Source of the DNA: Gamsiella multidivaricata
Taxonomy: Eukaryota; Mortierellomycota; Mortierellomycetes; Mortierellales; Mortierellaceae
Length of the DNA stretch: 64,000 bases
NCBI RefSeq assembly: GCF_025024155.1
Contig: NW_026251737.1
Coordinates: 124,001-188,000, forward strand
Direction of reading: 5' to 3'
This document shows positions 49,400 to 60,112 of this stretch, piece by piece. The notes below the pieces were generated by a model. The model did not search any database and was not told the DNA's origin. It worked only from the letters and a program-made list of their open reading frames with translations. The position numbers were made by a program, and so were the translations under genes. Every line of letters begins with the position of its first letter. The stretch's first letter is position 1.

Positions 49400-50592
49400 G
49401 TCGAATGAAGGAGTTGGTTGATGGAGAGGGGAGAGGGAGGTGAAGGCGAGGAGGAAGAGAAGAGGAAGAAGAGGTTCAAACGAGGCAGGAGTGGATAAAA
49501 AGGCGAGCCCGCATCAAAACATAAACAACGCATAGGGATGATTGGCTAAAGATATAAGACGTCACTCGGCATTGAATAGAGCGCACTTATCAAAGCGGGG
49601 ATCGATCCCAGATAACAACGAAGCACAAATTTGGACATCCGCGACCGCTCTCTGCTGGCTATGCCATGCGTGGGCAAGTTGTTTGTGCGCCGGTGCAGAG
49701 GCCAGCTCCACTTCCCTTTGTTTGTTCCTGAGAACCCTGTCAGGTTTACTTCGTTGTTACTGTTACTGGTAAAACCGCCACTTTTTTATCCCTTCAAAGG
49801 AACTGAACGACCGTTGATCCAAGGCGGGTAAAACGGAAATACTCCTTCCGACTATGCAACATCAGTTAATAAATCCCATGTCTTTGAGGGCTCTCGTTAA
49901 AAAAAAAAAAAAAAAACCTTCCGGCTATGCAACATGGCAACCTCTTGCAATAGTCTACTCAATCACCGTTTTTGCTATCCCCAACAGCCAACTACTGTTC
50001 CAATAAACTGCCTATCCTTATCCATTTCAATTGGAATCAGGCCCTTCAGAGCATGCAAATGGCGACAGTGGATCTGACAAGGTACCAATTGAGAACTCTT
50101 TAGTCTCCACCACGGCACCATATCAAGCAAAGCGTCTTTGCCAGCTACATTTACGCGTTTCTGACAGAAACGTTCCTTACAATGTTTGGTTTACTTTTCT
50201 CTCTCATAGAAATTTATTTCGACAGGTGCATTTGCGCTGCAGACACCACGGGGCGGGTTCCAGGGCGACCGTCTAAAAAAAATAAAAATGCTTCAGGAGC
50301 AGTCTCGTGGCTTGTTATTGTTTACTGCTTGATCCAAGGTCTTTTTTTTTTTTTTGTGTGTATGTGTGTGGACTTCGACAACCATCAACAAAAGCAAAAG
50401 GTCTTCTTGAGCTCTGCGACCCTCTATCCGCCTGTGCTGTTCCTTGATTGTGTGGTTCACATCCCTCTCTTTCTGCCCGTCCTTCCATAACACAACTTCC
50501 CCTCCCTACACATACCTGTTCATTCTTCAACCTCTCATTCCATTTGCCTTGCGCGTTACACATCCCAGACCCTCTTCAACACAAAGAAAACA
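49400..50592. other. Divergent promoter region IDH2/RRP9
   Basis: This is 1.2 kb between divergent housekeeping genes. It holds the small poly-A insertion described separately, a T run at 50341-50355 with a TG repeat, and a CT-rich leader before RRP9. No other gene was seen. Confidence 0.5.
49844..49935 (+). mobile_element. Short poly-A insertion with 19-nt target duplication
   Basis: Two 19-nt direct repeats, ccttccgactatgcaacat (49844-49862) and ccttccggctatgcaacat (49917-49935), differ at one base. They flank a 54-nt insert (49863-49916) whose last 18 or so bases are all A. A poly-A end abutting a target-site duplication is the mark of LINE-type target-primed reverse transcription. The body, about 36 nt, is too short to identify; a severely 5'-truncated retrocopy is the simplest reading. 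Confidence 0.6.
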
Positions 50593-52668
50593 ATGTCGGA
50601 TCCATTCTTCGCACCTGTCAAGAAAACCGGCAGCACTGGAGGTCGAGGGGGCTCACATCGCGGCCGTGGTCGTGGAGGAAAGTCAGGAGGGTCCCGCGCA
50701 GTCAACCCTGGACCAAAGCTCGATACTGGCAGAAAGAACAAGGCCACAACGTCTTTGGCTGGGAAGAGAAAACTCCGTGGCGACTCTTCGGACGAAGAAG
50801 GCAATGCAAGAGGCCGTCATGTTAAGGCCAGGAAAGGGGCTGCAGCTGAGGACGATGACGAAGGCGGCGATGAGATTGGTGCTGGAGGAATTGATGATAT
50901 GGACTTGGAGTTCGGCGATTCTGAAGACGAATCTGAGGATGAGGCTCTGCTGAACGAAACTCCGGCACAGAAGCGACTGAGGCTGGCCAAGAATTACATT
51001 GATACTCTGCAGCATGCAGGAGGTAACATTCGCACTTGTTCTTGATATGCAGCATGACCAATTCACATCAGGATCAGTCCTCACTAAAAAATTGGCCACC
51101 ATACTACATTGAATATCCTTTAGACGACGAGATTGGATACGATGCTGAGGACATTGATCGGGACAACATTGCAGACCGCTTGAAGCAGGACGCTGTAAGT
51201 TTTCAGGAAGCATCGTTCTTCATCCGGGTATGTTGGATCCCATAGCCAGATCATGTAGACCTAACAGTGTCTTTTCTTGCCCCTCCTTCTTTTTAGCTTG
51301 AGATCCAAGGTCGCCTTCATAGACATCTCGCAGAGACGTTCCAGTTCCCTATCAACACACAAACCGCCATCAGAACTTGCAGAGGACACAGCCTGTCAAC
51401 AACCTCAATTGCCGCAACCGAAAACGGACTCTATGCCTACTCTGGATCAAAGGACGGATCGATCATCAAGTGGGACCTGAAAACCGGCAAAAAGCTCTTT
51501 GTCTTTCCAGGAGGACGGAAAAGCGTTGAAGGATTTAAGGGCCACACGGATCATATCATTTGCTTAGCCGTCAGCACTGACAATCAGTTTTTGGCATCAG
51601 GAGGCAAAGACAAGAAGATCAATATCTGGTCGGTGCAAGACAACAAGTGGTTGCATTGCTTCAAGCAACAGCACAAGGATACCATTACAGGCATGTCTTT
51701 CCGTAGAGGACAGAACAATCAGCTCTACACGGTCTCGAGCGATCGCACCGTCAAATTGTGGAACGTGGACGAGATGAGCTATATCGAAACACTCTTTGGT
51801 CATCAGGACAGTATCACTGCCGTTGACAGTCTGGCCAAGGAGCACTGTGTCTCCACAGGTGGAAGGGATCGCACAGTCCGTCTGTGGAAGATCGTGGAGG
51901 AGTCGCAGCTCGTGTTCCGAGGAGGCGGATTCATCCGACCCAAGAGGCTGAGCAAGGACGAACCGGATCAGTCCAAAATGGTGACGACCCCTGGCCCTGA
52001 CGGTGGAGTTATTATGAAGGAGAAGAAGGATCCATCATTTTTGGAGGGCTCTATGGACTGCTTGGCCATGATCGATGAGGAAAACTTCTTGACTGGAGGC
52101 GACAGTGGAACTATCTCGTTATGGAACATTAACAAGAAGAAGGCCGTTTTCTCTATGCCCTTGGCTCACGGCTTTCATACGCAACCTCTGGACTTCTCGA
52201 ACGGTGAGGCTAAGCCCAGCGGAGGAGTTGAGACCCCTTATTGGATCACAGCTTTGGCATCGCTGCGGTACTCGGACATGTTTGTCAGCGGCTCCTGGGA
52301 TGGCACCATTCGCGTCTGGCAGATTGGAAAGAACATGAAGAACTTTTCTCTCATCAGTACCATTCCTGTGGTAAGCGCCTTTCTTTACTATTTGAAAAGA
52401 AATGGATTATGAGCGCAACTTGCGGATCAAATTTACTCACTTCTTCTCACCATTCCTTCCCTTGATAATATAGGTCGGTGTTGTGAATGACCTTCAACTC
52501 TATCAACCAACGCTTTCCATAAAGACATTGCTGGTCGCCGCAATCGGCCAGGAGCACAAGCTGGGTCGCTGGTTGAGGATAAAGCCCGCCCGCAACTGTA
52601 TGCAGATCGTAGAGCTAAGCGCGAAAGCAAAGGACGCTGCACCAGTAGAAAGCGTAGACGAGGACTAG
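50593..52668 (+). CDS. RRP9: U3 snoRNP protein Rrp9 (U3-55K)
   Basis: Four exons (50593-51022, 51124-51194, 51297-52370, 52474-52668) give 589 residues. The N-terminus is Gly/Arg-rich (GGRGGSHRGRGRGGKSGG) and then acidic, as in nucleolar proteins. A helical segment (AQKRLRLAKNYIDTLQ, ADRLKQDALEIQGRLHRHLAE) follows, typical of Rrp9. Then comes a seven-bladed WD40 propeller from about residue 185: CRGHSLSTTSIA, SGSKDGSIIKWDLKTGKKL, FKGHTDHIICLAVS, SGGKDKKINIW, SSDRTVKLWNVDEMSYIETLFGH, GGRDRTVRLWKI, SGSWDGTIRVWQI. Rrp9 binds the U3 box B/C motif and is needed for early cleavages of pre-18S rRNA in the small-subunit processome. The C-terminal tail after LGRWLRIKPARNC is short and acidic. The ending converges on KEX1. 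Confidence 0.95.
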
Positions 52669-52923
52669 GATAACGCGGAGAAAAAGGCGTAACCAACCCC
52701 TTCAACGCATTTAATTACAGCACACCTGCATCATCAATAAAACAACCAGCATCTTGCACGATAGAAACAAACGACTCGCTTATTTATTTATATATATACA
52801 TATTTATTTATATATACATTTATATATTTATTTATTTATTCTACGGACTTTATTAGGCACAAATAGTAAGACGAATAATGAACAAGCCGGAGGGCTATTT
52901 TAATGCTGTTGTACTAATGCGCT

Positions 52924-55900
52924 TTATACCCGTCTATCCTGCGAGCCGAATGTACGCTCGTCGTCGTCATCGTGGTATTCATCCTCACTGTCATGTATGG
53001 CACTCTCGATCACCAGCTCATCCCTACAAAGAACAATGGAAGAATACCAATTAGTACACTTTAAGACATACATTATAGTCCGAAACCATCAAGACATGCA
53101 GCCAGGGCATTTACAGTTCATCCGTGTGCACAGGTTCGCGTCCACGAACAGACGAACGGCTGTTACTGAGGGGGAACCACTGGATACCGTCGTGTGCATC
53201 ACCAAGTTTCTTCTGTTGCTGGTTTTTCCTGACAACGACGAAAATACCGATGCCGACTGCGATCATCACGAGCAACAGCACTGCCGCTACACTATAATTG
53301 CAACAAGGACCTATTGTGAGCATCTCAGATCATTTCAACCGCAGAGTGACCCATCAACATAAAATGCATGAATAGGAGACTTACTTTGCTGAGAAGAAAG
53401 ATCTCTTGGGTTGGCCAATGTCGACCTTCTCGCCTCCAGGAGGAAGGTTTTGATTTTCACTGGTATCTGTGTCTAGATGAGAGGTAAAGGTCTGCATCCT
53501 AGGATCCAGACCCATAAACCGGTTCATCATGTCCAATGCTGCCAATGGTGCATCATAGGGGACCATGTGGGATGCATTGTAGAGCAGCACATACGTCAAG
53601 TTCTTGTCCTGCCTCCATAGCCCTGCAGGTTCGTTATCCACCATCCAGGGGATCGCGGGAGCATCCTGGAACCCCTTAGTATCCTGCCATGTCATGTTCG
53701 AGATCAGGTACTCCGTTCCAATATGGTTACAGATCAAATCCTTGTCGCCGCTATCATGAATAGCCATTCAACACAGTGATCAGTCAGATGCTCTTATAAA
53801 CGCACATCATGTCAGATGCATTATATTATGCAATAACACGCACCTGAACAGCAGGACGTTGACCCTGTCCAAAATAGCGGGCAGAAGCTGCGAATCAAAC
53901 GAGAAATAGTGTCAGTAACTAAAAACCACATTAACGAAGCGAGCGGACGAAAAATTGTCCTTTCTTTTGATACGTACCGATATCGCCGGCATTGAATCAT
54001 CGAATCTCAAGGCCGAACTGACACGCGTGCTACATTCAGTCCACGGTAATATCGCTCCATTTGCGTGTAACGCAGCCTTGACATCATTTCTCTACAATAA
54101 TTTGATCCGCAGGCGCGTTAGCGAACTTCATTATACTTCATTGTCGTTCGTGATAAAGAACTAGAACATGCGTCCTTACGGTGAGATACTCCTTCATCTG
54201 CGGCAGCTCATTCGGCCAGAGCAGGCCGCACGATGGATATTCGTCCACCAATCTGATGTCGTACTGGTTGGTACACATCGGTGAGAGATCACTAGACATA
54301 AGTTGAGCACAATGGATTGCATAAGCAGTTGAGGTCATAGTTGGCAGTCTATCAGAGCGAAGGAAAAAAAAAAAAAAAAAAAAAAAAAAGGAATGCCCGC
54401 CTTGCGCCTTACGTTGTGACACTGTGCTGTAAGATGGTCTGGACAAGGTCCTCGCATCTATTCTGGGAAATGCGATCATGCAACCGGATATCATCCAAAC
54501 ATCGGTCCTGTTGGGAGACCAGCTCATCCAGTAAATCCGGTGTCGAGATGCCATGTTGTACGATATATGGGATATAAGAGGTATACTAAGGGAAAAGAGA
54601 AGGAATGGCGTGAGTATGTCAGTTTTTTTTTTTTTTTTTGCAATCCATAGCCACTCCCGCAGGATACAACCATGGCACATACCTGATGCAGCGGATCGAT
54701 CCAGCCATTTCCGATGGCAAGGCCCTTTAAATTGTACGCAACGTCGTCCTTGGGCACATTTCCATTATGGTCCAAAATACCCCTGGCAAAATAGGGTATG
54801 TACGTACCGGCGTAACTTTCTCCTGCAAGATATAGCTGTGGACATTACATTAGCGGGCGGTTGATAAAACTCCATGCGGTCGCAGATAAGATCCAAAGAC
54901 CTACATCATCTTGAGCACGCTCTGGAAAAATCTGGAAGAACGCTTTAAGAAATGCTAGGAAGTGGTCTGTGATCTAAAGTGGCATCGAGATATAGACCAT
55001 GAACATGGGATCAATGAGAATGTCGAGCGAATATCCTGGCCTTTGCTATCGTCATGACCGAACTGGCAAAGTACCTCAGGTAGAGATCCAAGTAATTGCT
55101 GCGATGTGTAGCTCAGTCCGGTTCCGACAGGTTGATCCACTATGTCGGCCAATTGAACACCATTAAGATACGTAAGCCGGTGATCATTCTTCTAGGTAAT
55201 ATTAATGGTTTCACTTAGTTTGGTCCGTGCGACATACAGAACACAACATTGGCAAACTCGTGCCATCCGCCCTTGTTAATTGTCAACTTCTTGTCCACGA
55301 AGCGCAATGGTCCTGATTCCAGGAAGTATCCATCTGCGCTTGAACTATCCGCGTGGGATCAAATCAATAAATCGGTAGCAGATGAAATTAGTGTCAAAGA
55401 TCCGTATTCTTCGGATGCATCTGCACCTCAATCCCTGTGTCAACTCCTGGTCATTACCATCCAGGTCCTTATGAGAGGCGAGTAAATTCAGAAGGGATAT
55501 CAGGAAGGAGCAATATGCAGTGTTAGAATCGATGGGCCAATTGAAGACAAATGGCGTGGCGCTCGATCCCTGTCCTGTTTGCATGTCACCATACCTCCGT
55601 TCAACCAGATGATCTGTTAATGAAAGAGGGGGAAAGATGGAAAGAGAGCAATTGATAAGGATAAAGATCGCAAGCGCACAAGGATTGTTCTGTGAACCCA
55701 AACATCCATCTAGCAAGCTACACTTGCCAATTTGGAGCCGTTTTGCGGATGCCTGTTAGTGACCATCCAGAAAAACAGGTTCGACTCCCTCGCAGGATCC
55801 AGTGCAATATGTCTATGTGTGAAATCGATTCAGATGAGTTGAAGTTAGCAACTTGGTATTCCTGGTGTTCCTGGTAGTCCCATTACAATTTCGTTCCTGG

Positions 55901-56162
55901 CGATTGTATACCCTGCATATTGTTTTAGTTGAGCCGCATCCTCTGGCGACAAGTCCGGAAGATCTGCTACGAGGTAGTCATCAGCAACTACAAAAAAAAA
56001 AGAAAAAAAGAAAAAACCGCTGAGTTGATCTGTCCACCAAAGCAAAAACTACGGAACTGACTCACTGCTTGAGTTCAATGTACCTTGCGCCTCGGTAACT
56101 GTCAAAAGTAAGAGCTGGTAAAGGACTACTGCTACCAGCCATCCCAAACAAGTCGCTCGCAT
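52924..56162 (-). CDS. KEX1: Pheromone-processing carboxypeptidase Kex1
   Basis: Sixteen exons (56162-56066, 55987-55912, 55812-55728, 55613-55595, 55467-55458, 55344-55238, 55139-55075, 54973-54905, 54835-54683, 54585-54413, 54291-54180, 54091-53978, 53887-53844, 53750-53385, 53291-53115, 53023-52924) join in frame to 588 residues. It is a membrane serine carboxypeptidase (S10) that trims C-terminal Lys/Arg from pro-peptides cut by Kex2 in the late Golgi. Parts in order: signal peptide ([17 protein letters not shown]), [38 protein letters not shown] (oxyanion region), [19 protein letters not shown] with the nucleophile Ser, SGDKDLICN with Asp, NASHMVPYD with His, membrane helix [20 protein letters not shown], and an acidic cytosolic tail. 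Exons 4 and 5 are only 19 and 10 nt; exon 5 supplies GPGC. Intron 3 has a GC donor. Confidence 0.92.
55458..55467 (-). other. KEX1: 10-nt microexon of KEX1 (GPGC)
   Basis: On the minus strand the ten bases GACCTGGATG are flanked by ...CTCATAAG upstream and GTAATG downstream. Joined to the preceding exon (ending GGA G) and the following exon (starting TTCAAGC), they give NGGPGCSSADG, the invariant S10 motif. Without them the exons are out of phase and the PGC residues are absent. Flanking introns are 127 and 113 bp. Confidence 0.88.
55614..55727 (-). other. KEX1: GC-AG intron in KEX1
   Basis: On the minus strand the donor reads TTG|GCAAGT and the acceptor AACAG|ATC. It joins NGSKL to IIWLNGG in phase 0. 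No GT donor nearby keeps the conserved sequence. Confidence 0.8.
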
Positions 56163-56221
56163 CTCAGTATCCAGCAATGCGCCCAAAACAAAGAGATGCG
56201 ACAAGTATATGGGAGCGAGGT

Positions 56222-56328
<107 letters not shown>

Positions 56329-57042
56329 GGGAGGGGGGCACTCTTTTGTTCGTTCTGAAACCGGAGAATGTAGCAAGCGAGCGAGATGAATGAATCAGAT
56401 GAGAAAGGAGAAATGGAAACAGAAGATTGGAGCAGGATGAAGGGAAGTCAGCGGTGTTACACATGAAATCTTGACTGTCCCTGAGGATAATCAGGGTCCA
56501 TTAGTCTAGCCCTTGTTATACCTCAAGGAATCGTGGCAAAGCATTAACTGGCCAATGAACAGTGCTGTACAAATGCTCTTTCTCTCTTTTCACTCTGCCA
56601 TTATCCATTCAGTATTATAGTTACAGCCATGCCACCAGCAGGAAACTCTTTCCCAGTTACTGAAGAATATATTCATCGCATTGCTTTGGCAGGGATGTGT
56701 TAAATAAACATTGAAGTAGCGTATGCTTCTTTCTGGCGAAAACTCCATAAATATAACCAGTTGTCCTGAAATAAGATACTACGTTCAACACCAAACTCCA
56801 ACGGCAATGCGATGGAATCAGACAAGCGAGTGTTGTCATACCGAAGCCTAGGGATGGACCTAAACATGCTGAGGACACCATGAAGGCCTGACGTAGGATG
56901 GGATCGACAGCAGCCATGACGAACAAGATATTCTCGGCTGGCCAGGGATGTGGGACTGCATCAACAAAGCGAAGCATAAAAAATGTGGTAGTATGGTTTT
57001 TTTTTATTCCAAAGGTGTGGAGGCAAATCTTGGGCATGAAAG

Positions 57043-57168
57043 CTAGTCATTGAGCTCAAAATCCTTATTGTAATACATGGTGTTCAAGCAGTCAGGTCGC
57101 GACATAACAGACCCGCACTTAGTACACGTGGCAGTGATCGAGCTTCCGCTGTATTGGGTACGATCCAT
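57043..57168 (-). CDS. Possible 41-residue ORF with CxxC, uncertain
   Basis: An ATG-to-stop frame reads MDRTQYSGSSITATCTKCGS and ends DFELND. The CTKCG pair and later PDC resemble a small zinc-binding element, but one protein of 41 residues with no recognised relative is weak evidence. It could be the first exon of a gene continuing into the hydrophobic minus-strand frame at about 56960-56660 (after an AG acceptor near 56959); the phases were not settled. Confidence 0.22.
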   Translation of the reverse strand: MDRTQYSGSSITATCTKCGSVMSRPDCLNTMYYNKDFELND

Positions 57169-58257
57169 TGTGAAAAAAGAGGAGTCGACGCCCATCGATT
57201 ACAACCCATGGCTCTTTATTGCTCTCGCCCGGTTGACAGGCCATATCTTTTCATACCGCATTCGTCCTGTCCTTTTATACTCGCTGCTCGATGATATCAG
57301 TGTGGGAAGTGTGGGACAAGGCAACACTGTTCCGCACCTGCATACTGTACGCGCTCTCTTTTTCTTTCTGAGTCCTATCTCTCGCACAAGTCCATTCGGA
57401 TGACCTTCCTTACTAGTCAGTCTCCCGAGTGAAAGCCTGATCCGGCCGCGGTCCAACACCCGGGAACAGCGCAGTGAGCGAGTACATGCATGGGGTCAAT
57501 GCCATATATGAGTGTGTGCGAGTATCCACACGAACTCAACTGAAAAAAAAAATAGACATCAAACCAGTAACTATCAGAGCGACAAATAGACACGGAGACC
57601 AGACTACGAGCTAGATTCGATGGAATAAAGTCTAGTTCCAGTTCAAGTTCGGGTGTTTCTCTAACATGAAACTGGGCGCTTTTTCACTCCTGCGATTTGG
57701 TCACAAAAAATGACACTCCCAGACACGACTCTTTGGGATCATGCGCTGGTAGCCAACCCAGACAATGGGGCATTGGGCACGGTGCCAAAAAGTTGGGCAG
57801 TTTTAAAAAGACTCCCTTGGTTCGCACACTTTGCGATTTCCATAAACACGAAAAGGGGATGAAAACGACAAGAGGCGGCCCCAGCTCTGACTCGGGAGAC
57901 GGCGCCTGCGACTTTCCTATGGATGGATGCACCTAATTCTTTTACTACTCCCCAAAAAATGTCTGCTTGCCCGCTTCAGAAACAGAAGCATGAAGAGCGG
58001 GACGCGACCTTTCAGCCCCCCTCCTCACACACACACACCTAAGACCGCCTTGACATCTTCTCGGAAGGATCTTTTTTGTAAAAAAAAAATCGCATCCAGC
58101 ACACTGCAGGTTCCAGTGGAACTGTGTCTGAACTATGGCGATAACGACAAGGAAAACCTCGTATGTCATGCAAAGGGAGTGTTGTTGCTCATTCGATCAT
58201 TTGCCTAGGTTGGCGTTTGACACTGTTTACTCATCTATCAAGCGACTTATCACCAAA

Positions 58258-58261
<4 letters not shown>

Positions 58262-58302
<41 letters not shown>
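58262..58302. repeat. (CA)n microsatellite
   Basis: About 20 uninterrupted CA units lie in the spacer downstream of the F-box gene. Confidence 0.95.
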
Positions 58303-58307
<5 letters not shown>

Positions 58308-58616
58308 ACATACTTCTCATCTATGCAGTCTTTGTTTTGCAATTACGGCCCAAAAGATAATGGTACAAGTGCGCGAGGAAAATATATTTACATGTACAAA
58401 GTCGCAGGTTGCTAATCAACAATAAAATGGTATCAAAAATAAAGGACGGCAAAGAGTAAATATGGCTACCAAAGGCGGGCGGCATTAGTGCGGCAGCTGA
58501 AGTGAAGGGGAAGGAACAATGTGGTATGGTATAGACTACAGGAACAAAGAAAAAGGGGGGAGAATGTTTTTGCTTTGCTAAGGACAGTGAGCATTGCATA
58601 TTCCCTTTTTGGGAGT

Positions 58617-60112
58617 TCATCCCGAGCGCATAATGCTCGCTCGAAGAAGCTGCTCCTGTGTTACTGATGCATCCCACTCCCCTTGCCAGCTGTACGCAGC
58701 ACGAGCATTGCCCCAACGTTCTGTCATTTCTGCGCGGATCATCCGCTCAACCAGGACGATCTCTTCCTCGTAAATTTCCTTGGTGAGACCCTGGAATTGA
58801 TGGTGGTATGTGAAAAAGTTGGTCGTGAACTTGAAGGACTCGAGGTTGGGGAACAGCTTGAGGATGGCCCTGAATCCTGGGAGCGTTAGGGGTGAAGAGG
58901 TATACTTGGTGATCGTCAGATGGCGGACTGATTTACCGGGGAGGGGGTTCGCAAGTGTGGTTGGTGGTAATGTGGCGAAGTAAGAGTGGTGGTGTGCAAA
59001 GGGATGGCTCAAAGGTGAGCTGGCTGTGCGTTCAAAACTTGTGGCTTGCAGCTGCTTCACGCGCTGCACCATGATGTGGACGTTGTCGTTGGAGACGCAA
59101 TCCAGGTCGAGCAGCTCCAGTGACTCAATCGTGCCGCACTCGAGTAATGACCACAATCCCTCCATGCTGACTTCCTTAGTCCCGACCGCCTGTGCCTGAT
59201 AAGGTGCGAGCGTCATTGAGCGAAGATCCTTCCATCCTGTCATCATCCTGCGAAGAACAGTGTCCGAGATACCGTGATGGCCACGGAAACTCTTAATGTT
59301 CGGGCATGCGGCGGTAATAGCGCTGACGATCTCGGGTGAAAAGAAACCGTCGTCCCTGTTGCGATCATAGAGCAGGTTTTCGAGATGGCGGCCGTTGCGG
59401 ACGATGCTAAAGATGAGTTCGGTCATTTCGAGGTCGAGAAAGTTGTCGTGGATATCCAGAGACTTGATGGTTTCTTGACTCTGCTCCATTAGTGTGATGA
59501 GCGCTCGGGAAAAGTCTTGGTGTAGGGTGAAACCGAGCTTGCGGTATTCCTCACGGCGACGCGGGAGAGTAAAGGAGGTGATATGGGAGTACAAGGAGTG
59601 CATGCCGGGCTGCTGAGGGAAATGATGCATAATCGCCGTATTTTGGATGGGCACAGTGGTTTTTGAGATGAAGGATGAATAGCAGTTGGATATACAGAGG
59701 GAGCGCATGCGTGGTGCAAGGCGGCACAACTGCTGCATGCAGAGCACCAGAGTGTTGAACTCCATGTTGTCGAGGGTGATGTGGGTGTAAAGCGAGGGAT
59801 CGGCAAGGATACGGTGCCATGTGCGGCAGGTTCTAATGATTAGCATTTTTGGAATTGAATTGAATTGAATTGAGAATATTTAGAATGCGGGGAAAATCAT
59901 AATCAATTCAGGGCCGGGACAAGAGGAAGGGGTGGTGTCGACGATCATTGAAGGCGAAGGACTTACCCAGCAGCCTTGAACTTCTCCTCAAGGGTGAGGA
60001 AGCTGAAGATCTCGAGCCAGATGTTCTCGGGCATGTCTGTCAAGTAGTGTTTGCTATAGAACCGGCAAGGGGTGATGTCGGTATCCATGTTGGATGATTG
60101 GGCAAAGCGCAT
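58617..60112 (-). CDS. F-box protein with leucine-rich C-terminal region
   Basis: Two exons (60112-59967 and 59832-58617) give about 453 residues, starting MRFAQSSNMDTD; the ATG at 60088 is a possible alternative start. The F-box spans residues about 20-60 (DMPENIWLEIFSFLTLEEKF, then AAGTCRTWHRILADPSLYTH across the intron) and would bind Skp1 in an SCF ubiquitin ligase. The rest has irregular leucine-rich repeats: IKSLDIHDNFLDLEMTELIF, NIKSFRGHHGISDTVLRRMM, TIESLELLDLDCVSNDNV, SVRHLTITKYTSSPLTL and FPNLESFKF. These would form the substrate-binding arc. Such F-box/LRR proteins are numerous in Mortierella-type fungi; the substrate is unknown. A long open frame upstream of the ATG (to 60319) is probably leader. 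Confidence 0.85.

Noticed and set aside
50683..51213. Minus-strand frame of 176 codons over RRP9
   Set aside because: It is antisense to the first exons and intron of RRP9, with no domain or splice logic.
55238..55613. KEX1 as a pseudogene because the GGPGCSS motif seemed broken
   Set aside because: A 10-nt exon with proper splice sites restores both the motif and the frame, and all other exons and catalytic residues are intact.
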